Of a DNA stretch of 64,000 nt, positions 10,764 to 22,646 are shown in pieces; position 1 is the stretch's first letter; each line of letters starts with the position of its first letter. The translations under genes were made by a program, and so were the position numbers. Below the pieces are notes generated by a model. It was not told the DNA's origin and ran no database searches. It saw only the letters and a list, made by a program, of their open reading frames with translations. This stretch comes from Tachypleus tridentatus (lineage: Eukaryota; Arthropoda; Merostomata; Xiphosura; Limulidae): contig NC_134833.1 of the NCBI RefSeq assembly GCF_004210375.1, forward strand, positions 45,936,782 to 46,000,781. Direction: 5' to 3'.

Positions 10764-13562
10764 AATTGGAACCTGTTTCCCAGATGACTCAACAGGTTAA
10801 AATACAGTCTTTATTAAAAAAAACTCTAACGTACAACGAACGAAGATAGAAAAGAATGGAAGTAGGACTGAACTGTACAATGTATTTAAATCGAACGCGC
10901 GAACCTCACAGTAACTACTGAGCCAAATGACCGCCTGGGCATCGCTGAGACAATAATGTGTGCTAGTTACAACACAAGTAATTGCAAGTTTCTCGAAAAA
11001 TATTTAAACAATCACAAATATATTATATTCCTGTTAAAGCTCATCAAAAAACAAATACCTTGTGATATAATGTCTATAAGCACGTCTATTAAATAAACAC
11101 ACCTAAACAAAAACTAGCAATACAATTCGAGTAGAGGATTGAGGCCGTAGAAATTGCTCCTTTTGTGTTCTAATTATGCAAGAAAATAGAATATTTTTAC
11201 CATCTATGATAAGATAATATATTTTTTTTTACCATAAAGCACCATCACTTTATCAGAGGGCGGTGATAATCTGAAATTTCATGGATTAATGAGGGCCACA
11301 AACACAGATCTAATGAACCCTGTTGTAAAATCGAGGCTCAGACTAAAGGGAGCGGTGGTGGGTGATGTAGGGCGCGTCTGGATCCGAGCGGCCCGAACTT
11401 GTCGTTAACTGTACACTAAACGTACACTATGGTCAGCAGCTTCGACAGCTAAGAAGAGTCAGGCGTTCGACAATAAAACCGGCTTGACATGCATAAGAAC
11501 AAATGGCATAGGAAAACCGCACAATATACACAGAAGTTTGATGTACCTACAAGTTACAAATGACCTGTCAGATCTAGATCACAGGAGTTTACGCTTGGGA
11601 GTTATATTTTCGAATTTCATGCTCTGTTCAATCTGTTGTGATGAAAATTTTACTTAATCTTACACTACATACAAGACGTAGGTAGATTCTGTGATAGTGC
11701 TTGTAAGCCTTGCATGTATACTTAGGCCTACTGACTGATACTTACGAACTATCGTTTAGATCGAAAAGCTTAGAAACACGCCTATATTAAAGATGTACAT
11801 TTCGGCTGCTGAAAAAGCCTACATCTAGGCCTAATTATGTAATTCGATTGGTAAGAACACGAGAATCACAAGAACAAACAAACAATTTGTAGGCCTGTGA
11901 TGCAATAAAACAATTCAACAGAACAAACTTAAGGGGTTATGTTTGTATGCACCATCCAAACATTCATTTTGTGTCCCATTCATTTTGCCAATAACCCAAA
12001 TGCTTGTATTCAGCACCGATCTTTAAGTATTCACCAATCCTTGTCTTGTTAGGTTTCTTAATTCTGAAAGTTATGCATTCCACAGTATCTACAGTATTAC
12101 ACCTCTTCAAATAGTAAAATTGTCAGTTTTGGAAATACAACGCCTTCCACAATTCACCAAAATACAATAAAGACCGACAACAACATCAAAATATACCGAT
12201 CGGAAGATTAAAGATGGAAGACTTTCAAAACGTCGTCATCTACACTTGTATTTCTACAAAAAGCAACTACCGTCCATTTAACTATATTTCATTATGAATA
12301 ATCTGCTTAAGTAATCTATCAAAGAGTAAAATTGCATATTTGTACACAATTTCTAGTCTACCAAATCTTAACTCTTTGTGTTTTAATCCCACCACTTTTA
12401 CCATTATGCACAAAGAAAGATGATACATCAATACTGTTTATTCCCATTATCACCTTAATTAACCATTCATATGATCAAAATATTTTACTTCAATTTTGTT
12501 TTAAACTTGCTAGCAAAACTAAACAAACCAGTCTTGTAGCAGTTCTGAGAACGTTTTTCAAATGATAAGTCAGCTATTTATTGAAAACCTTATTATTAAC
12601 TGAGGAACTATCCAACTTGCATGGAAGTAAATATTCTGAATGTACTATATATGGTCATACTGTTTCAGCTTCTATACTACAGTGTAAGTCAAAAATTGGC
12701 TTACGAGCATAAAGTAGGTCATTCTTGCTCTCAAACAAAAACTATAAACAATATTCAAAAAAGTGTCGAAGTGAGAGTTGTGGACAATGTTAGCCATAAG
12801 CAAAATTATGGCCTTTGCGATCTTTGTATTCGGCACTCATGCCATGTAAAATTAAGAACTGCTGATTGCAATGCCGATTTTGGCACCATTTAGAGCCAAC
12901 GTTTAGTGCCAGGCACATTTCCCACCCTTAGAGACCATCCTGGCTTAGAAAAAAAAACGTATTTGAGATTAAAAAGATATGGTGCTACTCTGTAAAAGTA
13001 AGCCTACTAAATTACGGGACAGAGATTTAGAAAAAAGACTGATAGGTTTATAGAAATTCAGGGCAGACATTTTGGAATCCAGCAATAAGTGAGACATTCA
13101 AGATGGTCGCTGAGAGGGGCAAATAATTATAATTCACGTTCTATAGCAGGTAACACAATGGTTTTGGTGTCTGTTTATAGGTGATATGAGTCAATGAAAC
13201 CACTGACAACATATATTAGTAACAAAACTAGTGATAAATTCTAGATGATTACCAATATGGCCATCACTAGGAGAATGTAGCCGTATCCCATGTTATAGAA
13301 TAAGTAAGAAAGTGATTTAATATGTATAGACGTAGATTCTGAGGGTCAGAAAAATACATTTTTGGTGCAAAAAATAAAATTACTCCTTAGCTGTCTGAAA
13401 TATTGAAGGTTCACCATCATTGCATGCAATAAAGTATATTTTAGGATATGTCTAGGGATATGTTTTGTGAGTTTTGTTCAAGCTCTCTACTTCATGTAAC
13501 TGGAACTTTAATAAATGTTCAAATTGTTTAAAAATATACCCACGTATCGGTAATTGAATAAT
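10764..13562. other. Intergenic stretch with CpG-richer patch and a fold-back element half
   Basis: No exon or transposase is recognised here. A CpG-richer patch lies at about 11330-11480 and may be the upstream part of the ZMYM1-like element, but that is inference. The segment 12205-12310 is related to the right arm of the fold-back element at 61882-62020 (shared AAAACGTCGT, CTACACTTGT and ATTTCAT-TATGAAT parts). Other ORFs, such as 12621-12893, look random. Confidence 0.45.
12205..12310. repeat. Half copy of the 61.9-kb fold-back repeat
   Basis: The order of motifs (GAAGACTTTCAAAACGTCGT, CTACACTTGTATTTCTACA, GCAACTACCGTCCATT, TTTCATTATGAATAATCTGC) follows the right arm and flank of the inverted repeat at 61941-62040. 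Here only one arm is present. It is therefore a dispersed repeat rather than a local accident. Confidence 0.6.
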
Positions 13563-13820
13563 TATTGTTTATTTGAATTTCGCGCAAAGCTACGCGAGGC
13601 CTATCTGCACTAGTAGTGTAAGACTAGAGGGAAGGCAGCTAGTCGTCACCATTCACCGCTAACTCTTGGGTTATTCTTTTATTAACAAAGGGTGGGATTG
13701 ATCGCACATTATAACGTTCGTACGGCTGAAAGGGCGAATATGTTTGGTATGACAGGGATTTGAATCCAAGACTCTCGGATTAGGAGTCGAGTGCCTTAAC
13801 CACCTGGCCATGGTGGGCTG
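13563..13820 (-). mobile_element. tRNA-headed SINE (family 1) with 10-bp target duplication
   Basis: The head (complement of TTAACCACCTGGCCATGG) is at the high-coordinate end and the tail (TTTGAATTTCGCGCAAAGC on plus) at the low end. It is flanked by the direct repeat ATTGAATAAT at 13553-13562 and 13821-13830. The target duplication shows insertion by target-primed reverse transcription. Confidence 0.92.
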
Positions 13821-13830
13821 ATTGAATAAT

Positions 13831-15470
13831 AAACTAATATAAAAATATCAACACAAAGATTACTATAAGCAAAATATATTTTATTTCTTGATTTGCTGTT
13901 ATAATTACTCCTAAAGGGTAGCTACTCTATTTCTTATGTCTTTATTTAATAAAAACAATAATTTCCCTTATTTGTTACTATTTATTTACTTTGTGTAGCA
14001 GAGACAAACAAATTCAACCATATGAGGAAATATAATACTGTATTATAACCATTTGCATTGAAAATTTAGGGATTACACTTTACAGAAGTAAGCTTATCAT
14101 AATGTTTGCTACACTTATAAAGTGCTACCTGCTACATTATTTAATTGTTTGGAGAACGCCAGTGTATACTAAAATTGCTGCACTAAAAGCAAACGAACTA
14201 GCATTGAAATATTTTGTAAATAACATGATTCATACGGAGACTTCATTCGCCAAAGCTGAGGAGTATTTGGTACAGGTATTTATTTACTAGTGGTGTCAGC
14301 TATAAGACGATGGATTAGATTCGTTATTACAAACATTACAGTTCAGAGAGCATAACACTTGCTGAGTTGCTAACAACCAACTTCGCTTTAAGAAGATATA
14401 TCTTACACCATTCTCTGCTGCATATTTGCAGTTTATTTGTTTGGACAGTTACATTGAAAGGGAAGATGGACTGCTTGTACTAAATATGTGCAAGCATTTA
14501 GTGCAAAATGATCTACCTTAAAGATGCACATGCATAAAATATGTCGTCCATTTCTAATTATGTGGAAAACCGGGGCATGCATTCTGAACTAACTACAAGT
14601 GTAAAAGATTCCAATAAGATGGAACAGTTTCCAAAAATTCTAATGCTGTTTTACAAGTGCCTGTGATAATGCCACCATAAACATGACAGTTTCATTGTTA
14701 TTCAACCTTTTTTGTATGTTCTGCAATGGAATGCTGGCGTGGGACCGATATAAAATTATGGGATATGATATATTTTTCCAGCATATGCATGCTTATATCG
14801 TTCACTATGTAATGTTTTTGCAGTAATTAGGTCACCTTCGTATGGTTTAACACTTTAAACTGTGATGAATTTTACTAAAAAATAGTGCGACTTTGTGGTT
14901 GAATCTTAATAAATACTTTTAATGGGTAGTGTGTTGTCAATCGATCTTCAGATATTTGAAGCAATTAATAGTCGCACATCATCTGCTATTTATGAAGACC
15001 TGTTTCTTTATGATAGCCAATCTAAATATATTTGGAAGCTCAGGACTAATTGTAGTATATACAACAGAAAATAAATCTTTGATACCCCAAACCAATATCT
15101 CAAACCTAATATTACTTCGATATCTGCTATGTGATATGAATATTTACCCAATGTGGCTGCCATTACATTAAAATAATTGCACTATCTGTTCTAGAACACG
15201 AGTTAGTAAACATTTCTCGTAGTATACATTTTCAATTTCTCTTTTATTGCAGGTTTTCCAAAATATCTGGCCTTGGTTTTTAAGAGCCTCCCTTTATAAC
15301 TTTATGAAATATGAAGAGTAATTCTGTGGGTATAAAAACGTTCAAAGGACTCCCCTCTTCTCAGCGTATAACAGAAAGTTTAAAATAAAAATAGAAATAA
15401 AAGAAGATAAAAAGTAAGATATTTTTAGAAGATAAATTACAAGAATAAGATGAAGTATTTAAGAAAAAGA
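13831..15470. other. Intergenic stretch with one coding-like fragment
   Basis: The only coding-like piece is 14102-14290 on the plus strand, listed separately. The rest is AT-rich, and I see no repeat or exon signal that I could name. The end (15390-15470) is a purine-rich AAGATAAA-like run leading into the gag remnant. Confidence 0.4.
14102..14290 (+). pseudogene. Fragment resembling a repetitive arthropod ORF family
   Basis: The frame reads RTPVYTKIAALKANELALKY, then a stretch ending in HTETSFAKAEEYLVQV, followed by CAG|GTATTT, a possible splice donor. The amphipathic, charged composition is unlike the random AT-rich ORFs nearby. I recall similar AEEYLVQVL-type segments in the same kind of multicopy arthropod proteins as the broken copy at 1577-2258. 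I could not confirm homology and assign no function. Confidence 0.3.
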
Positions 15471-15676
15471 TAAAATAAAAAAATCTGATGAAAGATAAGA
15501 TCGATGAAACTATTTTAGATCACAAAAACAGGATTGAGAATGTAAAGAGAAGCTGTAATGACGAAATGAAGAAGTACAAAAGACACGAAAGAAATATAGA
15601 AAGACGTTATTGAGGTAAAATAAAACATGTGGAAAATCAATTATTAAATTTAAAGATTAAACAATCCTCACATCTT

Positions 15677-15949
15677 GGCCCGGCATAGCCAGGTGGGTTA
15701 AGGCGTGGGACTCGTAATCCAAGAATTATGAGTTCGCATCCCCGTCGCGCCAAACATGCTCGCCCTTTTAGCCGTGAGGGCGTTATAATGTGACGGTCAA
15801 TCCCACTATTCGTTGGTAAAAGAGTAGCCCAAGAGTTGGCGGTGGGTGGTGATGACTAGCTGTCTTCCCTCTAGTCTTACACTGCTAAATTAGGGACAGT
15901 TAGCGCAGATAGCCCTCGAGTAGCTTTGCGTGATGTTCAAAAAACAAAC
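15677..15949 (+). mobile_element. tRNA-headed SINE (family 1) with perfect 13-bp target duplication
   Basis: The head GGCCCGGCATAGCCAGGTGG begins at 15677, followed by the SINE body and an A-rich AAAACAAACA tail. The 13-base sequence ATCCTCACATCTT occurs at 15664-15676 and again at 15950-15962. The insertion landed inside the gag remnant described above. Confidence 0.95.
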
Positions 15950-16509
15950 ATCCTCACATCTTTGTGCAATAGTCGAAGAAATCCAAACTAAAACCCCATT
16001 GGCTAAATAATATGAAAGAATAATTTATTTCGTATTACACGTATTACCACTTCTTTTATGCCATCTGTTATTGAAGGACCTTCCTGGACTGATCCAACCA
16101 TGGCATTACCAAACATAGTTCCGGAATTCAACAGGCAAGTTCAACATCAGCCAAGTAGAATATGATTGAAAGTTACCACGTGAGTAATTTCTCATTTTAA
16201 ATTATTCTGAAAATGATTGGGTGTATAGGAACAACTCATCCATCTTGCTGTTCATTTAAAAAAAGATCAGCTTTAAAAACATTAAATAATCTTCTAGTTG
16301 AGAGATGTAATAACTATCAAGAATTGGTAGCTGCATGATCTAACAGGTTTGGAGTATGTCATGAGGAAGAAGTACGTAGAATAGGTTTGGAATACGATAT
16401 GGAGAAAAACGACTTTCGCTGAACTTGCAAATGTTTTCGTAGTGCTTGCTCAGGTGTCTCACCTGGTTGTCCCTGATCAGATAGTGGAATCCTAGGCATG
16501 TGATCAGTT

Positions 16510-16530
16510 TATATATATATATATATATAT
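16510..16530. repeat. (TA)n microsatellite
   Basis: An uninterrupted run of about ten TA dinucleotides lies within the gag remnant. Confidence 0.9.
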
Positions 16531-16860
16531 GTAGAGCATAACATACGAGGATATGAAGATAAAGCTGAAGAAAAGTAAATGTTCATTCCTAAAGGAACCT
16601 TTGTAGTTGGTGATGAAACTGGAAACCATTAAAGTTGCAATTAAATAACTGATAGAGTCATCTGGAAGTTACGAGATTATAAGATCCTGTAAAATTGAAA
16701 CGTCAAATTCTCCCTCAGGTCCTCTCGAAGAATTTGAAGAATTAGTAAGACAAATAATTTAGTAAAACAGAAGATATAAACGAGAAAATAAGTGCTTCAA
16801 ATGTAACTTGAAAGGACATAGCTACAGGAACTATGATCAAAGGCTAGCATAAATAAGAAC

Positions 16861-18840
16861 CCCTCTCAGAGAATACTGCAAAGATGTGACTGTTAAAGTC
16901 GTGAGAAATAAAGTTATATCCAAGACTATGAGAAATAAAAACTGGGAAAGTATTTGATATATCTCCAAAATGAAAATGAGCTCATTATTTGGGAAAAAAT
17001 CATCCACGAGTTCATGGGTTTATTTTTGGCTAACCTTTCCATATGATTATTAAAACTGTTTTCACAATTACAATTGTTCAATTTGATTCGGTGAATAAAA
17101 GTTGAAAATTGCATCCAGATATGAATAAAGTTGGAAGCTACCCTTACTTTAGGGAGTTTTTTTGAGTTTCATCATGTATGGATAATTAACGTCAAGAAAG
17201 AGTGCATTTTTGCAACTGAATTCCTGTGCAGACATGGATGTAAGGTTAGCTGGCTTCACTTAGCCTATAACTAGGAAACTCCTGTACACTACATGGCAAT
17301 TGTTACGCTGTAGATTGAACATTCAGCATAATCAGGTAAGATGGTCATTATACCACTAGAAAGTGAGATAATAAGAACAAAAGCTATTAGAAATAATCCT
17401 TTGTCCAATGACTGGGCCATAGAAAAATCAAATAGCTTGAGGAATTTATGGCTATAAGAGTTCTTGAAGAAGTGAAGCGACTTCACAATGACGGAAGGGG
17501 CAATGTTTAAACTATATTTTAACGTTGTAGTTTACTTATTAACTAGACGGAGCTGCAGAATTTATGTGATGTAATGTGACATTAAGTTCTTCTTATTAGA
17601 AATCTCTAGATCAGTGTTTCCAAAACGGTTTGTCTCAAACACATTCTAAGTGTGCCGAGAAATTTTGTAAACGTATGACATCAAGTATGCTTTTCATGAT
17701 TGTGTAAAATAATCAAGTTTACTTGGGCCACCGTGGCGTTATTATCCTAATGCAAGGCGTCAAAGTAGAGTAAATGGGGAATTCCCGTAAGTGTGGTGAC
17801 ACTCTCATGTCCTCTTTTCGGATGCAGGGCTAGATAAGTGTGCCGCGAAGTTAACATTATTTTCCTAGTATGCCGTGAGCACAAAATGTTTTGGACTCAC
17901 GATCAAATCGAACCAAAGTTCACTGTAAAACAACACAATAATTTTCATAGCCAACCACTTCAAAACTTTAATATCATCAGCAAACTTGACAAATTTGTTG
18001 ACCATTTCTTTATGCATATCAAAAATAAGTACTGTTCCTACAAAGAGTACTAAGATACATCACTTAAATTTTACTCTGTTTAAGTGGACCCCATTTAATT
18101 ATAACCCTTTTCTTACTCTCTTCTAAAAAAAACTTAATACACAAATATCTTGTTTTTTGTGTTGTAGATGACACCTTCTTAAAAATTTGAACAATACTCA
18201 AATGGGCGATGTAAATCTTATTGTTCTTAATATTAAACTTAGTATCTTGTCAGAAATTAAAGCCAAATAAACCTGATCAGAATCTTTAACATATTTAATA
18301 TGATCGATTTTCATTAAATATTCCTGAACTATAGAAAAGTTATTAAATATTCTGAAACGCTCGTGATTTAGGCCTAGAAATACATAACATGTGGGAACAT
18401 TTTGAAATGCAGAGTGGAAATAAGTGAACATAATATAAATGAACTTTCCAAAGATAATGTGGTAACATTCACCTGCAGAACTTTATACAGTCTATAAGTT
18501 TTTTAGAGTTTTATTATAGTATATATAAATGCCACTAAGGATGGTATGAAATTAATATCTTCTACTGAGACTTAATTGACTGTCGAAAGTCATTACGAAT
18601 GACCTTTTAGAAAACTTGGAATTATGTGTGAGAGTTAAAAAGATATAACATTGTATTTGCTGGATAAATTGGACTTGTTAAGGCATATTGTATTAAGAAA
18701 TTCTTAATACAGTTAATTTTTAGTATTTTTTGTGATTATGTCATTATTGCTTCATAAATGTGTAAATATTATCACTGTGAAGTTATTTTTATTGTGAATT
18801 AATGAATTTGTGGATAATTATTATTGTAAATTGGCTCTGC
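16861..18840. other. No recognised gene
   Basis: This is AT-rich sequence with short random ORFs on both strands. It may include decayed pol or LTR parts of the neighbouring Gypsy remnants, but no motif supports that. Confidence 0.4.
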
Positions 18841-18905
18841 CTTGTTTTTGGTTTCACGACCACTAATTTCTTTGTGACAGAAATTGGAAGCTCGTCATGG
18901 ATCTA
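18841..18905 (+). other. Possible LTR end and primer-binding-site region
   Basis: The sequence ...TTTGTGACAGAAATTGGAAGCTCGTCATGG... resembles the junction where an LTR ends in CA and is followed by a TTGGAAGCTCGTC-type leader, seen in some Gypsy-like elements. It lies about 250 bp before the gag remnant at 19141, which is the expected order. No second LTR was found. Confidence 0.25.
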
Positions 18906-19140
18906 AAATTAATATAATTAATCCTTTTTATTGGTAAATTGTAAATTAAAGTAAATTGAGTTTAGGTTTTGAAGTGAAGCCTGCAAGCAGCCAATATTAT
19001 GTTCGAAGTAAATTAATTTTTGAAACACTCCATCCTGGAGAACTCTGACAGTTTAAGAAAATCTTACTTAATGTAATTAGCTAAGCACCATCAATTTACT
19101 GTTAAGATTTAGATGAGAAAGCAGGAAAGTAGGAGTTTAG

Positions 19141-20745
19141 TGATTAATGTTTAGTTGAAGAAGAGATGCTTGGTGAAGATACACTAGAGTTAGTAGATGA
19201 GAGCGAGTCAGATGTAACTGAATTAAAGAAATTAGAACTAGCACATCAATTAAGATTGAAAGAGTTAGAACTGCAAGAAAAAAATAACAAAGATAATTAG
19301 AACTGAAGAGAAAAGAATTAGAAATGAAGATTTAATTGAAGGAATTAGCTAGTAAGTTGCCACTACTCTGAAATGGCCGAAAGATGTTTGGATCTGCTAT
19401 TGGTAAAAATAAGGAAATGTTTGTGGCAATTTCACGAGAAAAGTAGTTGCTGTGACATTGTAAAACAGGCAAATTTACAGGCTTATCGGCTAGTGCCACA
19501 TACCTATAGGCAGAAATTTAGAAAATCTAGGAAACAAGAAGACCAAACACATGTGAAATTTGCTAGAGAGAAGGAACAACTATTTAACAGATGGATATTA
19601 TCTAAGAAAACAGGTAAAATTTTGACCAGCTTGGTTATCTTATTTTGATATTGGAATTTTGGCAGTGTATCCACTCGGAAATATGAACACACTTCGATGA
19701 GTACAAGTTCGAAAACTTAAGGCAAGCAGCGGCAAAGATGGATGACTATTCTGTTACACACAAACTGAAAACCATAACATGCTTACAAGTAGGATTGGGC
19801 TTAGCAACCAGTTTTTCAATCAGGGAACCCAATTAAAATAAAAACCAAAGCCAGGCTCAAAGAATGCTAATAAACCTTCCGGTTTTGGATCGAGAAACTT
19901 GACTCCAATCGAAAAAAAAATAAGTACGTTGTAACTGAGAATTGAGTTCTATCACCATAGTAACGCCTAGTTGAGCAACTGAGTGTTAAAAGTCTGATGA
20001 AAGTGAGAAGATTATAGCCTGATAGTATAGAGGAATATAAGTTTTATTTTATCTTAGGTGACTATGCTACTTTACAACCCATCAAACGTTTGAGAGATAC
20101 GGGGGTCTATCAGTATTTTTTAATAGAGGGTATTCTGCCACTGTCAGATAATTCTTCAGCTAGAATCATCCTGTTTATTCAGGTTCTAGAGTTAGGCTTT
20201 CTGGATGTTCACCTTTATTTTGTGGAGGCATTGTTTCCGGACGTGTAACAGAGGGTGTCCGACCTACTCTTCCAGAAGAGGGCGTTTAAATGTTGCTAAG
20301 CAACAACATAACTGGCAAAAATACATTACGAACCTGATTGTATTCTTAGAGCCCTTCAAGGACAAGAAGCTTCAGGATATTTATATTGCGTGTGTAGTTA
20401 CCAGGACTATGAGCAAACACTTCTCAGCTGATAGATCTTGATGACACCAAATACACTGACCAGAGAGTTGACTTAAATGAAGGTCTAAAAGGTACCTTCT
20501 TCAATGAGCATGCTTTTGAAAGCATAAAAGCCATTCTATTGAATTCAACAATTTTTAGAGCACTAGATTTTTTAAAGCAATAAACTTGCTGTAGATGTTA
20601 GTGATGTTGGCATTAATGCTTTTAGGTTATAAGAGGATAATTATCATACTGACCATCTGGTTTGCTATTTTTTAAAGAAATTTGACAAACACCAGAAGAA
20701 CTGTTATATTATCTAAGCGGTACAACAAGATATCTGTGAAGTGAA
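19141..20745 (+). pseudogene. Gypsy-type gag-protease-RNase H remnant
   Basis: Blocks appear in retrotransposon order on the plus strand. Gag: a charged coiled coil (about 19190-19350, LELQEKNNKDN-like), then the open frame 19373-19648 with QAYRLVPHTYRQKFRKSRKQ and THVKFAREKEQLFNRW, then a block to about 19770. Protease-linker: about 20080-20440 (IKRLRDTG..., ending in a CVVTRTMSK-type segment). RNase H: about 20500-20720 (AFESIKAILLNS, then LAVDVSDVG, then CYFLKKFDKHQKN). The reverse transcriptase core between protease and RNase H is missing, so a large internal deletion has occurred, along with many stops. It is described only as a dead element. Confidence 0.7.
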
Positions 20746-20749
20746 GACA

Positions 20750-20864
20750 ACTGAAAAAGTGCAAAAAATGGAAATTGAAGTGCGCGAAGATAAAAGAAAC
20801 AAAATCAACGAGGTAGAAAATAATATCACTAATAGAATAAAACACTTGGAAAATTAATTGTCAA
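20750..20864 (+). pseudogene. Second coiled-coil gag fragment
   Basis: The plus strand encodes TEKVQKMEIEVREDKRNKI, then NRIKHLENQL, close in character to the 15530-15650 segment (both have a KHVENQL/KHLENQL end). As at 15.6 kb, a SINE follows directly. It suggests a second copy of the same gag family. Confidence 0.5.
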
Positions 20865-21140
20865 GACCCAGCATGGCCAGGGAGTTAGGGAATCAACTCG
20901 TAATATGAGGGTCGAAGGCTCGAATACCCGTAACACTAAACATGCTTGCCTTTCAATAGTGGGGCGTTATAATGTGACAGTCAATTCCACTGTTCATTGG
21001 TAAGAGAGTAGCCTAAGAGTTGGCGGTAGGTGTTGATGACTAGCTGCTTTTCATCTAGTTTTATACTGCTAAATTAGGAACGGCTACAGCAGATAGCCCA
21101 CGTGTAGCTTTGCGCGAAATTCATAAAACAGACAAACAAA
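20865..21140 (+). mobile_element. tRNA-headed SINE (family 1), diverged
   Basis: The head GACCCAGCATGGCCAGG begins at 20865 and the tail AAACAGACAAACAAA ends near 21140. An imperfect target duplication flanks it (AAATTAATTGTCAA on the left, AAATTAACTATCAA on the right; two differences). Confidence 0.88.
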
Positions 21141-21908
21141 ATTAACTATCAAATGTTATCATAAAACCAGTTACTCCTTATCTCTGCTACCACACCAAGA
21201 TTATATCCTCAAACATTGTTGGCTGTAAAATATAAAATAGCAGAACCTATTTGGTCTATATCTGTTGCCGCTATTTTTATGACTACAGCACCCTCTTGCA
21301 GTGTTTCAGTTGTACTAATAATTGTCAACTTCCAGAATTTATATGGCCAAATCAACAATACCTTAAGTTGAGAACTCACAGATTATGGTAGAAAAAAGCA
21401 GTGAGAGGCATATCAGGTTCGGTTTGAAATACATTCTAAAGTGAAGAATGGTATAGTGGACAACAAGACTTGCTTCTTGCTGTCGAGTTAAAAGAACTAA
21501 CTTTAACACTTAAGACTATTATTGAGTACCTTGTCATCCTAGAAGAAAGTTTCCAAAGCAAAGGTTGGGAGCAGGGTATCGAAGGAACAGGGCTAGAAAT
21601 TATTATTTTATATCTTAATCTAGACATATTGTGTAAGTTGTTATAACGTTTTAGCATGAGGTGCTGTGGATGAATCAAAAAATTTTTTCAGTGACATGAC
21701 ACCTCACAGTGTCTTGAGACTTGGGAAAGTAGTTTGAATTTTCAGTCAGTTAGTTATCTAATGAGTTTATTGCAGTAAAGTTGATCTATTTGTTTTAAAT
21801 TAAGGATGCAATTTAAAATATTATCAGTGCATACAGTCATCTATTTGAAAAAAAAAATCAGTTCCAATTGAATTTCAGATTTTAAATAACGCAAAGTTAA
21901 AGAATAAG

Positions 21909-21985
21909 CTACTTGTGCTCTGGCCATCAAGGGAATCGAATCCCAGATTTTTACATTATAAGTACTTAAACTTATTGCTGATATC
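21909..21985 (-). mobile_element. tRNA-like SINE fragment (family 2 or 3)
   Basis: The plus strand reads GCTCTGGCCATCAAGGGAAT then CGAATCCCAG, matching the reverse complement of the B-box region of the second type of SINE here (compare 45783-45895 and 54586-54680). It is short and diverged. Confidence 0.5.
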
Positions 21986-22603
21986 CCAGAAGAAAACTAA
22001 CTTTATTCAACAATAGTTTCTAAGTAGAAAACCTGAAAGGAAGAAGAAGAAAAGATTTTAGTTAATCAAGTAATGTAATATACTTAAAAGTTAACTAGAA
22101 TATTAGTGTCCGAAGCTTATTACTAACACCTAAGGTACTAAATATCCTATTTTAAATATATCTGTACAAATTCTAAAATGAATTTCTGAAACCCTTAGAG
22201 TTTGCAATACATGAAACTGATCGCTCCTTTGTTTTCCTTTTATGTGAAGTATTAGTGATTTAGAAAATATTCATAAGTCATGCTATTAAACAGGATTCTT
22301 TCTAGTAACTTTTTCAGATGTTCTATATTTCCTATAATAAAGATTAAATAAATTGTTACTCTAAACTGCCCTAAATAAATAAGAATTTTTAACATAATAA
22401 TGTCATTATTAGAAGACACAAAGATGATATATATTTATGTATTTTTGAACTTCTATTTTGTTAAAAGTATGTGCTTTAGAACATCTTTCTTTTTTTGTTT
22501 TACCTAATTTTTATGTTATAGACGGATAAGGCTTAAGTGTTAAAACTTACCATCAGTTTTGGACAGTGTTTTGGGAGAATTTCGAGTCTGCAACAATTTT
22601 TCG

Positions 22604-22646
22604 AAGAGTTCACCCTGCATGAAGTAAAGCTTTCATGCGAACTCTT
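22604..22646. repeat. Interrupted hairpin
   Basis: Outer arms AAGAGTTC (22604-22611) and GAACTCTT (22639-22646) enclose inner arms GCATGAA (22617-22623) and TTCATGC (22632-22638). The left side has a 5-base bulge. It can fold in DNA or RNA on either strand. No function is known. Confidence 0.5.

Larger units (their letters stand above)
15480..16860 (+). pseudogene. Gypsy-type gag remnant with damaged zinc knuckle, split by a SINE
   Basis: Before the SINE, the plus strand encodes a charged coiled-coil-like segment (NRIENVKRSCNDEMKKYKRH). After it come gag-like pieces: NYQELVAA near 16310, VCHEEEVRRI near 16350, and EEFEELVRQI near 16727. A CCHC knuckle remnant follows at 16789-16836 (KCFKCNLKGHSYRNYD), in which the last cysteine position is Tyr. 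Numerous stops and frame changes lie between the pieces, so it is long dead. The order of coiled coil, gag core and zinc knuckle is that of Gypsy-like LTR retrotransposons. LTRs were not identified. Confidence 0.65.

Noticed and set aside
8715-10800. Plus-strand ORFs at 8715-8996, 9113-9367, 9755-9949, 10408-10590, 10481-10702 and 10591-10800
   Set aside because: All lie antisense to the ZMYM1-like gene, whose minus-strand frames show clear family motifs. They are shadows.
12332-12893. Plus-strand ORFs at 12332-12565 and 12621-12893
   Set aside because: Random-looking composition with no motif, no exon signals and no neighbour that suggests a gene.
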